Source of the DNA: Planctomycetota bacterium
GTDB taxonomy: Bacteria > Planctomycetota > UBA1135 > GCA-002686595
Assembly (NCBI GenBank): GCA_016872795.1
Contig: VGYZ01000016.1
Location: 1 to 56,174 of the forward strand
Direction of reading: 5' to 3'
Length of the DNA stretch: 56,174 nucleotides
A program made the translations under genes and the position numbers. Shown here piece after piece: positions 1 through 8,528 of the stretch. The notes under the pieces were generated by a model. The model did not search any database, had not been told where the DNA came from, and was given only the letters and a program-made list of their open reading frames with translations. The number at the start of each line of letters is the position of its first letter. Positions within the stretch are counted from its first letter, which is position 1.

Positions 1-808
1 CCGGATCGACGCGCAGCTCGCTCACTTGCAGCGGATACGGGCCGCGATCGAGAGGCGCCAGCCTCACGAGGTGCCGGATCGCGAGCGCGCGCCTCGGCTC
101 GGTCGTCACCAGCGCGTGGATCGGAAGTCGGCACGCCGCGAGCAACTCCTCGGGATCGTCGATGTCGACCGCGACGCGCTCGCAGGGCCACTCCGCGCGC
201 CCCAGCGGCGTGTCCCATGCGCGCCAGCGCGCGGCCACCGCGTCGATGCGCTCCTCCGCCGCCCAGCGCCGCGTGTCGTCGCCGATGGAACGCGCAAAGA
301 ACAACGGCGCGAGCCCGCGGTCGCGCGCCTGGAGCGCCGCGCGTCGATGGTCGGTCAGCACGCGCACGGAGAGCTTGCGAGCGCGCTCCAAAAGGCGCGC
401 CGCAAGCTCTTGCAATAGCTCGGGTTCGCGCAGCACGAGCAGGAACTGCGGCGCGAGCGCACGCCCGCGCAGGGCCAGCGCCTCGTCGAGAAAGAGCAGC
501 TTCTCTCCGGCGAACCGCGGTGAAAACCAGGCGCCCGCATCGAGGGCCGCGAGCTCGAGCGGCGCGTGGCTCGCGAGCGTCCCGTGCCCGTCGCTGGTGC
601 GGTCGACCGTCGCGTCCGCGCACAGGACGAGCTCGTGACCGCCCGCGCGGCGCACATCGAGACTGAGCCCATCGAGGCCCAGCCCGAGAGCCAGCTTGAG
701 GCTTGCCCGCGTGTTCTCCGGCGCTTCGCGCGGCACGCCGCGCAGCCCGAAGATCCACGGCGGACCGCGCTGCTGCACTGGGGCTCCCCAATCCTCCGCG
801 TCTGCCAT
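1..808 (-). CDS. Degenerate glycerophosphodiester phosphodiesterase-like protein (3' end outside window)
   Basis: Reading the minus strand from the ATG at 808 gives an open frame of 269 codons that runs off the window start. The N-terminal third follows the GDPD family pattern: GLRGVPREAPENTRASL matches the HRG...PENT motif, followed by LDGLSLDVR, a DATVDRTSDGHG segment and an FLDEAL segment. The residues that should do catalysis are replaced: the first His of HRG is Leu, the metal-binding Glu of E-x-D is Ser, and the His of the HD pair is Ala. The fold assignment is firm enough; enzymatic activity is unlikely. It is transcribed divergently from the exporter gene at 1037, with 228 bp between them. 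A TACGCT -10-like hexamer lies 13 nt upstream of the ATG. The C-terminus and its function cannot be judged. Confidence 0.7.
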   Translation of the reverse strand, partial: MADAEDWGAPVQQRGPPWIFGLRGVPREAPENTRASLKLALGLGLDGLSLDVRRAGGHELVLCADATVDRTSDGHGTLASHAPLELAALDAGAWFSPRFAGEKLLFLDEALALRGRALAPQFLLVLREPELLQELAARLLERARKLSVRVLTDHRRAALQARDRGLAPLFFARSIGDDTRRWAAEERIDAVAARWRAWDTPLGRAEWPCERVAVDIDDPEELLAACRLPIHALVTTEPRRALAIRHLVRLAPLDRGPYPLQVSELRVDP

Positions 809-1036
809 GGTCGAAGGCGGCAGCGTAGCCGCGAGGTCACGCCGGAGGCCACCGCGGCGACGCGCGCACCCATCGTCGTGCACCCGTCGCTCTGCGCCCG
901 CACGGGATCGCGTCGACGAGCTTGTGCCCGCGCAAGTGCGACGCCGCATCCCGCGAACAGCGCGCGGCGGCCACCCGCTGCACACTCGCGTCCCCCGTGC
1001 ATCTCGCAGGCTCGGCCCGTAGGCTCGCCACATTCC

Positions 1037-1702
1037 ATGGAGCCCCCGGCCCCGCCGACCGACCTCGTGCGCTTTCGCCTGACGGCGCTCGGTGTGCTGT
1101 CGGCGAGCCTCGCAGTGCTCGTTGCCTATGCGGTGCTGCACGGGCCCGCCGCGCTCAGCGAGCTGGCGGTCGCCGCGGCCGCCGTGTTCCTCTCCAAGCT
1201 CGCCATTTTTGGCGGAAACCTATCTCAAACACGCTTCGACCCGTGGGAGCTCGGCCTGATCGCTTGGACGATCGATGTGTGGGTGTCCTGCGCCCTCTTG
1301 GCGGGCATCGCGAGCTTCGAGCGCCTGCCGCTGGCGGGGCGAGCCCTCGCCGAGGCGCACGGTCGCGCCGGTGCCACGATGCGCGAGTACCCGGGCCTGC
1401 GCCGACTGGCCTTCTGGGGCATCGCCGTGCTGGTGTTCCTGCCGATCCCCGGCTCGGGAGCCGTCACGGGAACGCTGGTCGGACGGCTGGTGGGCCTGAG
1501 TCGTCTGGGGACGCTGGCCTCCGTTGCGGCGGGCGCCGGCGCCGCGGTGGCGTGCTACGCGGCCGTGGCCGTGTTCTTGGGCTCCCAGTGGGAGGCGCTG
1601 GCCTCCAACCCGCTCTTGTGGGTCGTGAGCCTCCTCGTGCTGATCGGCCTCTCGTGGTGCTTCTGGCACCGCGTGCGCTCGGAACTGCTCAAACAGACCT
1701 GA
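1037..1702 (+). CDS. Small multidrug export-type membrane protein (COG2426/PF06695 family)
   Basis: This 221-aa protein is almost entirely hydrophobic, with about five to six predicted membrane segments. The segment from about residue 135 (FWGIAVLVFLPIPGSGAVTG) carries the P-x-PGxGxxTG signature of the putative small multidrug export family, usually followed by a Gly-rich helix as here. The name of the family is historical; no substrate is established. The start is the ATG at 1037, because upstream codons in the same frame have no family similarity; a TAGGCT hexamer lies 11 nt before it. The C-terminus ends in a basic cytoplasmic-looking tail. It converges on selD with a 93-bp gap holding a GC-rich palindrome. 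It is not obviously linked to its neighbours. Confidence 0.7.
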   Translation: MEPPAPPTDLVRFRLTALGVLSASLAVLVAYAVLHGPAALSELAVAAAAVFLSKLAIFGGNLSQTRFDPWELGLIAWTIDVWVSCALLAGIASFERLPLAGRALAEAHGRAGATMREYPGLRRLAFWGIAVLVFLPIPGSGAVTGTLVGRLVGLSRLGTLASVAAGAGAAVACYAAVAVFLGSQWEALASNPLLWVVSLLVLIGLSWCFWHRVRSELLKQT

Positions 1703-1768
1703 GTTCTCGGGCGCGCTTGCTCTCGTCCGTCTCGCGCTGCGCAGCCACGCGAACTCGAGCCAACCGCC

Positions 1769-1784
1769 GCGCGGCGCGCCGCGC
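1769..1784. terminator. GC palindrome between convergent genes, possible bidirectional terminator
   Basis: A perfect 16-bp palindrome (GCGCGGCG/CGCCGCGC) sits between the stop codons of the plus-strand exporter gene and minus-strand selD. There is no U-tract, so intrinsic termination is only a guess. Confidence 0.25.
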
Positions 1785-1795
1785 TCCGAGCGTGC

Positions 1796-2860
1796 CTAGC
1801 GCAGTTCGACATGCACGCCCGTGGCCGCGACGAACTCGCCGATCGGCGCGACGAGCTGGCCGCGCTCTCGCAGCTCGCGCTCGAGCGTGGTCGCCTTGGC
1901 GGAGGGGATCGCGATCAGGAGACCGCCGGAGGTCTCGGCGTCGAACATCAGGTTCGTGAGCGCCTCGTCGAGTCCCGCCGCGATCGAGACCTCGGACGCG
2001 AGCGCGGTGCGACCGCGCTTGGCACCGCCGGAATGCAGCCCGCGGCGCGCGAGCGCGAGCACATCGCCGAAGAGCGGCACGCGCGCGGTCTCGATGCGCA
2101 GGGTGAGTCCGCTCGACGCCGCGAGGTTGCGCCCATGTCCAACGAGGCCAAAGCCCGTGACATCGGTGCAGGCGCGCGCTCCCGCCGCGACCATGGCCGC
2201 GCAGGAGCAGTCGTTGAGCGTCGCCATCTGGACGGCGGCCGGGAGCAGCTCGGACCACGGAATCGCACCCTTCTTGGCGGCCGTGGTCATGGTGCCCATG
2301 CCGAGCGGCTTGGTGAGGTACACGCGGTCGCCCGCGCGCGCGCCGCTGTTGGCGGTCATGCGCTCGGGGTCGACGACGCCCGTCACCGAGAAGCCGAACT
2401 GGATCTGGCCCTGCACGGTGTGGCCGCCGGCGATGCTGGCCCCCGCGGCGTGGATCTTCTCGAAGCCGCCGCGGTGAATCTCGCCGACCCACTCCGCGGG
2501 GAACTCCTTGGGGAGCGAGGCGAGGGTGAGCGCGCTGACGGGCTTGCCCCCCATCGCATACACATCCGAGAGCGCGTTCGCGGCCGCGATGGCGCCGTAG
2601 AAGTAAGGGTCCTCGACCACTGGCGGGAAGAAGTCGACCGTGAGCACGAGCGCAAGTCGCACGCCAGCGGGCAAGCCTTCGGCCTGCCCCAGCAGGACGA
2701 CGCCGGCGTCATCCATGGTCTGGGGTCCGACGAGCAGGCGCTCGTCCGGATTCGAGCTGAGGCCGCGCAGGACCTGCGCGAGCTGCCCCTGCGGCAGCTT
2801 GCCCGCTCAACCCGCGCAGTCGGCGTAATCGACGAGGCGCTTGTGGTCGTGGCCGGTCAT
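1796..2860 (-). CDS. selD: Selenide, water dikinase; itself a selenoprotein (Sec18 read from UGA)
   Basis: SelD makes monoselenophosphate from selenide and ATP, the selenium donor for selenocysteine synthesis. The open frame from the internal ATG at 2716 starts only at DDAGV and lacks the catalytic N-terminus. The same frame continues upstream through one UGA at 2809-2807 to an ATG at 2860, adding MTGHDHKRLVDYADCAG-U-AGKLPQGQL. This is the classical SelD N-terminus with Sec in the place of the catalytic Cys and the essential Lys three residues later (K21). Length with Sec is 354 aa, normal for the family. Downstream motifs include GGHTVQGQIQFGFSVTG and DVTGFGLVGH. A SECIS-like hairpin follows the UGA. 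selA lies two genes upstream on the same strand, and the MATE gene ends 29 nt before the start. A TACACT hexamer lies 9 nt before the ATG. Confidence 0.92.
2782..2809 (-). promoter_or_regulatory. Bacterial SECIS element with its UGA (Sec) codon in selD
   Basis: On the minus strand the UGA (2809-2807) is followed by eight nucleotides and then a perfect 6-bp hairpin, GCUGCC-GCAGG-GGCAGC (2798-2782). The 5-nt loop begins with G. Bacterial SECIS hairpins recognised by SelB lie just 3' of the UGA within the reading frame and usually have a G early in the apical loop, so position and shape both fit. Confidence 0.8.
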
Positions 2861-2889
2861 GGCGCGCGAAGTGTACGCCAGCGGCAAGT

Positions 2890-4260
2890 TCAAGTCGCCG
2901 GACGGTCGACGATCGTGCGCGCCGTGGCCGGACCGCGGACCGCGACCCAGCTCACGAGGCTCACGGCCACGGCGGCGAGCCCGAAGGCCACGCCCCACCA
3001 AATGCCGGCGAGGCCCATGCCGCGCGGGAAGGCGAAGTAGTAGCCCAGGGGTAGGCCGAGGCCGTAGTAGCCGAGCAGGTTCGCGATCGCGGTCGGGGTC
3101 GTGCGGCCGATGGCGCGCAGCACGCCAGCCGCGACGACCTGCAGCCCGTCGAAGAGCTGGAAGGCGGCGGCGATAGGCAGGGTGGCGACAGCGAGCGCCA
3201 GCACGGCCGGATCTTCGGTGTAGCTCGCCACCAGCGGCTCTCCGGCCAGCAGGAAGGTCGCCGCGCACAGGAGCATCAGTCCCGCGCCGAGTCCAAGGGC
3301 CGACCACGCCGCGACCTGCGCGTCCCGCGAGCGCCCCTCGCCGACCAGATTGCCCACGCGCGTCACCGTCGCGAGACCGACGCCGAGCGGCAGCATGAAC
3401 GAGATCGACGCCAGATTGAGCACGATCGAGTTGGCCGCGAGCGCGTTCTTGCCGAGCCAGCCCGCCCACAGGCCGGCGATGTGAAAGCCCCAGATCTCGG
3501 CCGCGAAGTGCAGTCCGATCGGGACTCCGACGGCGAGGATCGCGCGCAGGGCCGCGGGATCGAGCGCGGCGCGGCTCCAGGGGATCCAGGCCTCCGCGCA
3601 CAGGCGACCGCGGCGCATGAGCAGCCACAGGAGCAGCGGCATCGAGCACTGCACGATCGAGGTCGCGACGCCGGAGCCCACGGCCCCGAGCTCGGGGCAG
3701 CCCAGGTGGCCGAAGATCAGGGCCCAGTTGAGCACCACATTGAGCGCATTCGCGACCAGCGCGACGATGAGCGCGGGCCGCAGGATTCCGCGCGCCTGCA
3801 GGTACTGACGCTGGGCGGTGAAGATCAGAAACAGCGGGACCGAGGGCAGCTGCGCGATCACATAGTCGTGCGCGATCGCAGCCACCGCGGCGTCCTGTCG
3901 CAGCAGGACGAGGAAGTCCTCGACCCACATCCACAGGGCTGCCACCGGCACTGCCGCGAGCAGCGCGATCACGACTCCCCGTTGCAGCCCGAGCGCGAGG
4001 GCGCGGGTGTCGCGCGCGCCCTGCGCCTGCGACAGGAAGGGGTCGATGCCGAGCACCAGCCCCATCGCCACCATCGAGGTACCGATCTTGCAGATGTTGC
4101 CGAGCGCGACCGCGCCCACCGCATCGACGCCATAACGCCCGACCATCATCAGGTCGACGACGCCCAGCGACATCATCGAGAGCTGCGTGAGCATGATCGG
4201 CCACGCGAGCGCCAAGAGCTCGCGAGCTTCGCTGCGCAGCGTCGACGATTGCGGTGCCAT
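2890..4260 (-). CDS. MATE family efflux transporter
   Basis: This 456-aa protein has about twelve predicted transmembrane helices arranged as two six-helix halves, the standard MATE layout and length. Family features include an early LAWPIMLTQLSMM segment, then DLMMVGRYG, and in the second half VGVPIGLHFAAEIWGF. MATE proteins export cationic drugs or metabolites in exchange for Na+ or H+. It lies between selA and selD on the same strand (69 nt after selA, 29 nt before selD), so it is probably co-transcribed with them. Whether that means a selenium-related role or chance is open. A TAGACT -10-like hexamer about 29 nt upstream could also give it its own promoter. Confidence 0.88.
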   Translation of the reverse strand: MAPQSSTLRSEARELLALAWPIMLTQLSMMSLGVVDLMMVGRYGVDAVGAVALGNICKIGTSMVAMGLVLGIDPFLSQAQGARDTRALALGLQRGVVIALLAAVPVAALWMWVEDFLVLLRQDAAVAAIAHDYVIAQLPSVPLFLIFTAQRQYLQARGILRPALIVALVANALNVVLNWALIFGHLGCPELGAVGSGVATSIVQCSMPLLLWLLMRRGRLCAEAWIPWSRAALDPAALRAILAVGVPIGLHFAAEIWGFHIAGLWAGWLGKNALAANSIVLNLASISFMLPLGVGLATVTRVGNLVGEGRSRDAQVAAWSALGLGAGLMLLCAATFLLAGEPLVASYTEDPAVLALAVATLPIAAAFQLFDGLQVVAAGVLRAIGRTTPTAIANLLGYYGLGLPLGYYFAFPRGMGLAGIWWGVAFGLAAVAVSLVSWVAVRGPATARTIVDRPAT

Positions 4261-4329
4261 GGAATTTCCACGCCGGGCGGGGCGCGGGAGTCTAGTCGCG
4301 CACGGGCGGCAAGCCGAGGCACGAGTCGC

Positions 4330-5763
4330 TCAAGCGAGCAGGGAACGCACGGCGGAGACGAGTCGCTCCTCGTCTCCGGGCAACAGCGAGCGCGGATCGA
4401 AGAGCAGCGCGTCGTCTTGCACGCGCGCGAACACAGCCGGTTCCGCGCGACGCAGGTCCGCGGCGAGTGCGGCAGCCTTGCGACGCGCGTGGGCGAAGCG
4501 CACGGCCCAAGTGGGCAGAAAAACACCGGGAGCCGCGCCGCTGCCGGGCTGAGAGCGCTCCGCCACAACGGACACGCTGCAGTCGGGGAACGAGCTCAAA
4601 GCCGCGGCGATGCGCTCCGCGCAAGGACGCAGCTCGTCGGCGCTCGCGCTCAGCAGCGCGCGCGACGGAATTTCGTCGCCACGACCGGCGAGGTAGAGCT
4701 CGAGCGTGCGCTCGAGCCCCGCGATCGTCACCTTGTCGAGGCGCAGCGCGCGATAGACGGGGTTCTTTCTCAGGGCCGCGATCGCTGCGCGCTTGCCGAC
4801 GAGCATGCCCGACTGCGGACCGCCGAAGAGCTTGTCGCCGGAGAAGCACACGATGTCGACGCCGCTCGCGACCGCGTCGCGCACGCGCGGCTCGTCGCCC
4901 ATGACATCCGGCAGCGCCTCGACGTCGTCACCCTCGATCAGGCCCGAGCCGAGGTCGAACGCGGTGGGCAGACCGAGCTCGCCGCCGAGCTCCGCGAGCT
5001 CGCGCGGCGTGACTTCCTCGGTGAAGCCCTCGACGCGGAAGTTCGAGGTGTGGACCTTCATCAGGAGCGATGTGCGCTCGCCGACGGCCGCGCGGTAGTC
5101 GGCGCTGCGCGTGCGATTGGTCGTGCCGACCTCGCGCAGCACGACTCCAGCGCGCTCCATCACATCGGGCACGCGGAACGAGCCGCCGATCTCGACGAGC
5201 TCCCCGCGGCTCACGATCACCTCGTCGCGCTTGCCGCGTGCGAGGTAGGTGTTGAGCAGCAGATAGACCGCAGCAGCGCAGTTGTTGACGACGATGCCGG
5301 CCTCGGCGCCCGTCATGCGCTGCAGCAGGAGGGAGAGCCGATCGTCGCGCTGGTTGCGCTCGCCCGATTCGCGGTCGACCTCGAGCACGCAGTACGAGCC
5401 AGCGACCGTCCCCATCGCAGCCGCGGCTTCGGGATGCAGGGGCGCGCGGCCGAGTCCGGTGTGCAGCACGACCCCCGTGGCGTTGACCACCCGGACGATA
5501 CCGGCGCGGCGCTCGCGGCCGACCGCGGCCGTGAGCTCGTCCACGAGCGCGGAACCCGCGAGCCGCGCGGACAGCGCCGTCGCGTCGAGCTTGCCGGCCT
5601 TGATCTCGCCGCGCCAGCGCTCCAGAAGCGCGCGCAGGAACGCGAGCCAAACCTCGCGAGGCACGCTCGCGCCGAGTTCCTCCAAGCGCGGATCGTGCAG
5701 CAGCTCCTCGATCGAAGGCAGCAAAGGGAAGGCTTCCTTGGAGGTGTCGGCGCGCGAGGACAT
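4330..5763 (-). CDS. selA: L-seryl-tRNA(Sec) selenium transferase
   Basis: SelA is the PLP enzyme that converts Ser-tRNA(Sec) to Sec-tRNA(Sec) using selenophosphate. The 477-aa product shows VRVVNATGVVLHTGLGRAPL near residue 90, the motif of all SelA proteins, and the PLP-lysine motif CFSGDKLFGGPQSGMLVG in the middle. The N-terminal helical domain that binds tRNA is present (LPSIEELLHDPRL). The frame is open further upstream, but the ATG at 5763 gives family-like length. It is also preceded by TATCGT and a 7-nt gap, which suggests a leaderless transcript. It is divergent from recJ (79 bp apart). With selD it shows that the organism decodes UGA as Sec; selB and selC are not in this window. Confidence 0.95.
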   Translation of the reverse strand: MSSRADTSKEAFPLLPSIEELLHDPRLEELGASVPREVWLAFLRALLERWRGEIKAGKLDATALSARLAGSALVDELTAAVGRERRAGIVRVVNATGVVLHTGLGRAPLHPEAAAAMGTVAGSYCVLEVDRESGERNQRDDRLSLLLQRMTGAEAGIVVNNCAAAVYLLLNTYLARGKRDEVIVSRGELVEIGGSFRVPDVMERAGVVLREVGTTNRTRSADYRAAVGERTSLLMKVHTSNFRVEGFTEEVTPRELAELGGELGLPTAFDLGSGLIEGDDVEALPDVMGDEPRVRDAVASGVDIVCFSGDKLFGGPQSGMLVGKRAAIAALRKNPVYRALRLDKVTIAGLERTLELYLAGRGDEIPSRALLSASADELRPCAERIAAALSSFPDCSVSVVAERSQPGSGAAPGVFLPTWAVRFAHARRKAAALAADLRRAEPAVFARVQDDALLFDPRSLLPGDEERLVSAVRSLLA

Positions 5764-5770
5764 GGATGCC

Positions 5771-5776
5771 ACGATA
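5771..5776 (-). promoter_or_regulatory. -10 hexamer TATCGT of selA
   Basis: TATCGT ends 7 nt before the selA ATG, so transcription would begin at or next to the start codon. No convincing -35 box is visible. Confidence 0.4.
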
Positions 5777-5829
5777 GGCTCCGAACCACACTCGCGCACG
5801 GCGGACGAGGGAAGCGACCTCGCGCGGGC

Positions 5830-5835
5830 TAGAAT
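5830..5835 (+). promoter_or_regulatory. -10 hexamer TAGAAT of recJ
   Basis: TAGAAT ends 7 nt before the recJ GTG start, predicting a leaderless or nearly leaderless mRNA. No clear -35 box is seen at 16-18 nt spacing. Confidence 0.45.
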
Positions 5836-5842
5836 TCGGCGC

Positions 5843-7591
5843 GTGAACCGGCCCTGGAAGCTGCGCCGACCCGCCCCCGAGGTCGTGCGCGCGCTCGTGC
5901 AGCGCAATGGAGTGAGCGAGGTCATCGCGCGGATCCTCGCAGCGCGCGGGCACGCAGGCGGCGAGGCCACGGCGCGCCACCTCGAGGCCAGCCTGCACTC
6001 GCTGAACGATCCCTCGGGCCTGCCGGACCTGCCGGCAGCCGCGGAGCGCATCGCACGCGCGGTCGAGCGCCGCGAGCGCATTCTCGTGCACGGCGACTAC
6101 GATGTCGACGGCGTGACGGGCACGGTGTTGCTCATGCGGCTCTTCGCGCTGCTCGGCGCGGACGCGGTCTGGCACATCCCCCATCGGCTCAACGACGGCT
6201 ATTCGTTCGGTCCACACTCCGTCGCGAAGGCGCGCGAGACGGGCGCGAAGCTCGTGATCAGCGTCGACAACGGCACGGCCGCGCGCGAGACCATCGCGCA
6301 GCTCGCCGCGATCGGCGTCGACACGATCGTGACCGACCACCACGAGCCGCCGCTGGGCGAGCTGCCGCGCGCGGTCGCGATCGTGAACCCCAAGCTCCCC
6401 ACATCGCGCTATCCCTTCCGCGAGCTGTGCGGAGCCGGTGTCGCGTTCAAGCTGGCGTGGGGTGTCGCGCAGCACATGAGCGGCGCGCGCAAAGTGCGCG
6501 ACGATCTCAAGCAGTTCCTCGTCGACGCGATGGCGTATGTGGCGGTCGCGACCGTGTGCGATGTCGTGCCGCTCATCGAGGAAAACCGCGCGCTGGCGCG
6601 CCATGGCTTCAAGGCGCTCGAAGGCACGAGCAATGTCGGCTTGCGCGCGCTGCTCGAGAGCTGCGGGCTGCGCGAGACGAAGCTCGTGGCGGAAGATGTC
6701 GGCTTCAAGGTCGGGCCGCGGCTCAATGCGGCGGGGCGGCTCGACAGCGCGGCGCTCGCGGTCGAGCTCTTGCTCAGCACCGATCCCAAGCGCGCGGCCG
6801 AGCTCGCGGCGCGGCTGGGCGCTCTCAATGACCAGCGGCGCCGCATCGAGGCCGAGCTGTGCGCGCACGCCTTCGAGCAGGCGAACGAGTTCGCGGATGT
6901 CGCCACCAATCCCGTGCTCGTCCTCGCCGGACAAGAGTGGCACCAAGGTGTCGTCGGCATCGTCGCGTCGCGCGTGACGCAGCGCTTCCAGCGACCGTCG
7001 CTCATCATCGGACTCGATGGAGAGCGCGGTCGCGGCAGCGCGCGCTCGGTCGCGGGCTTCGATGTGCTCGAGGCGATGCACGGCGCGAAGGATCACTTCG
7101 TGCGCTACGGAGGCCACGCGCAGGCCGCGGGCTGCGAAGTCGAGGCGGACGCGATTCCCAAGGTGCGAGCGGCGATGTGCGCGCGCGCGAAGAAGATGCT
7201 CGACGGGCGCGCGCACGAGGTGCAGGCGCTGTGGATCGACAGCGAGGTCGCGTTCGAGGCGCTCGACGAGAACCTGATGAACCTCGTCGATCGGCTCGAG
7301 CCCTACGGCGCGCAGAACGAGAAGCCCATGCTGATCTCGGGCGATGTGCGGCTCGCGGAGCCTCCGCGCGTGATCGGGCAGGATCGCACGCACTTGCTGC
7401 TCAAGCTCCGACGCGGGCAGCGTGTCCTGAAGACGATGGCGTTCGGCATGGCCGCGCGGCTTCCCGAGCTCCAGCTGGGCACGCCGCTGCACATCGTCCA
7501 CACGCCGCGCTGGAACTGGTTCCGCGGCGAGCGCTCGCTCGAGCTCGTGCTGCACGACTTCCGGGCGGGCGAGCCGCCGCCGCTCGGCTAG
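5843..7591 (+). CDS. recJ: Single-stranded-DNA-specific exonuclease RecJ
   Basis: RecJ degrades single-stranded DNA 5' to 3' in recombination and mismatch repair. The 582-aa product has the DHH-family motifs in order: VHGDYDVDGVTG near residue 87, SVDNGT, TDHHEPP, then the DHHA1 domain with WHQGVVGIVASR, GRGSARS and YGGHAQAAGC near residue 430. A C-terminal OB-fold-like part follows (RVIGQDRTHLLLKL). Length matches the family (about 570-580 aa). The GTG at 5843 is chosen because it yields VNRPWKLR at the usual family N-terminus. The stop overlaps the stop of the convergent kinase-like gene: both TAG codons sit in the palindrome CTAG at 7588-7591. Confidence 0.95.
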   Translation: MNRPWKLRRPAPEVVRALVQRNGVSEVIARILAARGHAGGEATARHLEASLHSLNDPSGLPDLPAAAERIARAVERRERILVHGDYDVDGVTGTVLLMRLFALLGADAVWHIPHRLNDGYSFGPHSVAKARETGAKLVISVDNGTAARETIAQLAAIGVDTIVTDHHEPPLGELPRAVAIVNPKLPTSRYPFRELCGAGVAFKLAWGVAQHMSGARKVRDDLKQFLVDAMAYVAVATVCDVVPLIEENRALARHGFKALEGTSNVGLRALLESCGLRETKLVAEDVGFKVGPRLNAAGRLDSAALAVELLLSTDPKRAAELAARLGALNDQRRRIEAELCAHAFEQANEFADVATNPVLVLAGQEWHQGVVGIVASRVTQRFQRPSLIIGLDGERGRGSARSVAGFDVLEAMHGAKDHFVRYGGHAQAAGCEVEADAIPKVRAAMCARAKKMLDGRAHEVQALWIDSEVAFEALDENLMNLVDRLEPYGAQNEKPMLISGDVRLAEPPRVIGQDRTHLLLKLRRGQRVLKTMAFGMAARLPELQLGTPLHIVHTPRWNWFRGERSLELVLHDFRAGEPPPLG

Positions 7592-8445
7592 CAGCGCGCG
7601 GCGAGCGCCGCGGCGCGCGGGCGCGTGAAGCCGAGGCGCACGAGGAACTCCAGCCGCTCGCGGTGCGAGAGCGCGGCACCGACATCGCGATCGAGAGCGA
7701 CCAGCCACGCTTCGCTCTCGGTGGGCGACCGCGAGCCGCGAAGCGAGCCACCCGCGAAGGATGTCAGGGCGACGGACGGCAAGCGCGAGCGCGAGAGGCC
7801 GCGCTCGCGCAGGAGCGCCTGCTCCGAATGCAGGTTGACGATCTTGATCGCCACGCAGTCCTCGTCGTCGCGCTGCACCATCACATTGTCCGCGGTAGTC
7901 GCGGGCAACCACGCGCCGCAGCGCTCGACTTGCACCAGCGTGAGCGCGAGCGAGTGCAGCGCGCGGCGACGCTCGGAGCGCTTGTCTGTAGTGCGCAGGA
8001 ACTCGCGCAGCGAGACGAAGCCTTCGAGCTCGCGCGTGACCAGCACGGATTCCGCACAGAACGGGCTCGCGCCGCGCTCCGCAAGAGCGACGAGCTGCGG
8101 TGTCGCCACTCCGTGGGCCTGAAGGTGGCAGGCGAGATTCCACGCGCGTGCGGCGAGGCTCGTGCTGCGCGGATGCGTGAAGCGCGCGGAGAGGCCTGCG
8201 AACCCGCCGCGTCCGAAGCGCTCGACATGCAGCAGGCCCGTGCCGGCACCGCGCGGCTTCTCGTGCTGGAGGCCCGCCTCGTCCGGCGTCCCCGGCAGCG
8301 GCACGACGAAGCGTGTGCCAGCGAGATGCGCGCGCTGCGCGGTCACGGTGCGCGGAGGCTCCGCGAAGAGGTCGTCGAGCTCGCGCACGCCGAGCGCGTC
8401 GAGCCCCGGAATGTCCGCTGCGAGCTTGAGGAAACTGCGTGCCAT
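7588..8445 (-). CDS. Lipopolysaccharide-kinase (Kdo/WaaP)-like protein, probably catalytically dead
   Basis: The 285-aa product resembles the WaaP/InaA branch of the protein-kinase fold: VERFGRGGFAGLSARF near the N-terminus, then ARAWNLACHLQAHGVATPQL and SVLVTRELEGFVSLREFL, which match the N-lobe and hinge of Kdo kinases. In the C-lobe the usual H-x-D....N catalytic loop reads GAWLPATTADNVMV, so the His and catalytic Asp are gone and only the Asn remains. The following Asp of the D-F/H motif is Asn (IKIVNLHSEQ). The fold assignment is moderately sure; activity is doubtful. The start is taken as ATG 8445; a TTG at 8454 lies 6 nt from a TATCCT hexamer and is an alternative. It is divergent from polA. 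Confidence 0.65.
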   Translation of the reverse strand: MARSFLKLAADIPGLDALGVRELDDLFAEPPRTVTAQRAHLAGTRFVVPLPGTPDEAGLQHEKPRGAGTGLLHVERFGRGGFAGLSARFTHPRSTSLAARAWNLACHLQAHGVATPQLVALAERGASPFCAESVLVTRELEGFVSLREFLRTTDKRSERRRALHSLALTLVQVERCGAWLPATTADNVMVQRDDEDCVAIKIVNLHSEQALLRERGLSRSRLPSVALTSFAGGSLRGSRSPTESEAWLVALDRDVGAALSHRERLEFLVRLGFTRPRAAALAARC

Positions 8446-8508
8446 GGCCTGCAACGCGCGAGGATACGCGCCCGAGCGGGGGGAGTCCCAGCAGGACAGG
8501 GCGGGATG

Positions 8509-8521
8509 GGATACGTATCCT
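8509..8521 (+). promoter_or_regulatory. polA -10 hexamer within a 12-bp palindrome
   Basis: GGATAC/GTATCC (8509-8520) is a perfect palindrome and its right half forms the hexamer TATCCT (8516-8521), 7 nt before the polA ATG. The same TATCCT word faces the other way at 8466-8461 upstream of the divergent kinase-like gene. A palindrome covering the -10 could be an operator; this is inference. Confidence 0.4.
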
Positions 8522-8528
8522 CGCCACC

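Noticed and set aside
809-1036. selC (tRNA-Sec) or another tRNA
   Set aside because: No T-loop consensus or acceptor stem pairing could be found by eye in this gap or the others checked.
355-1038. A 227-codon minus-strand frame over the first gene
   Set aside because: The GDPD-like frame from 808 has recognisable motifs; this one is Cys/Arg/Ser-rich and out of frame.
1796-2716. selD as a gene starting at the ATG at 2716
   Set aside because: That form lacks the conserved N-terminus with the catalytic Cys/Sec and Lys, while the frame continues through a UGA with a SECIS hairpin to a family-like start at 2860.
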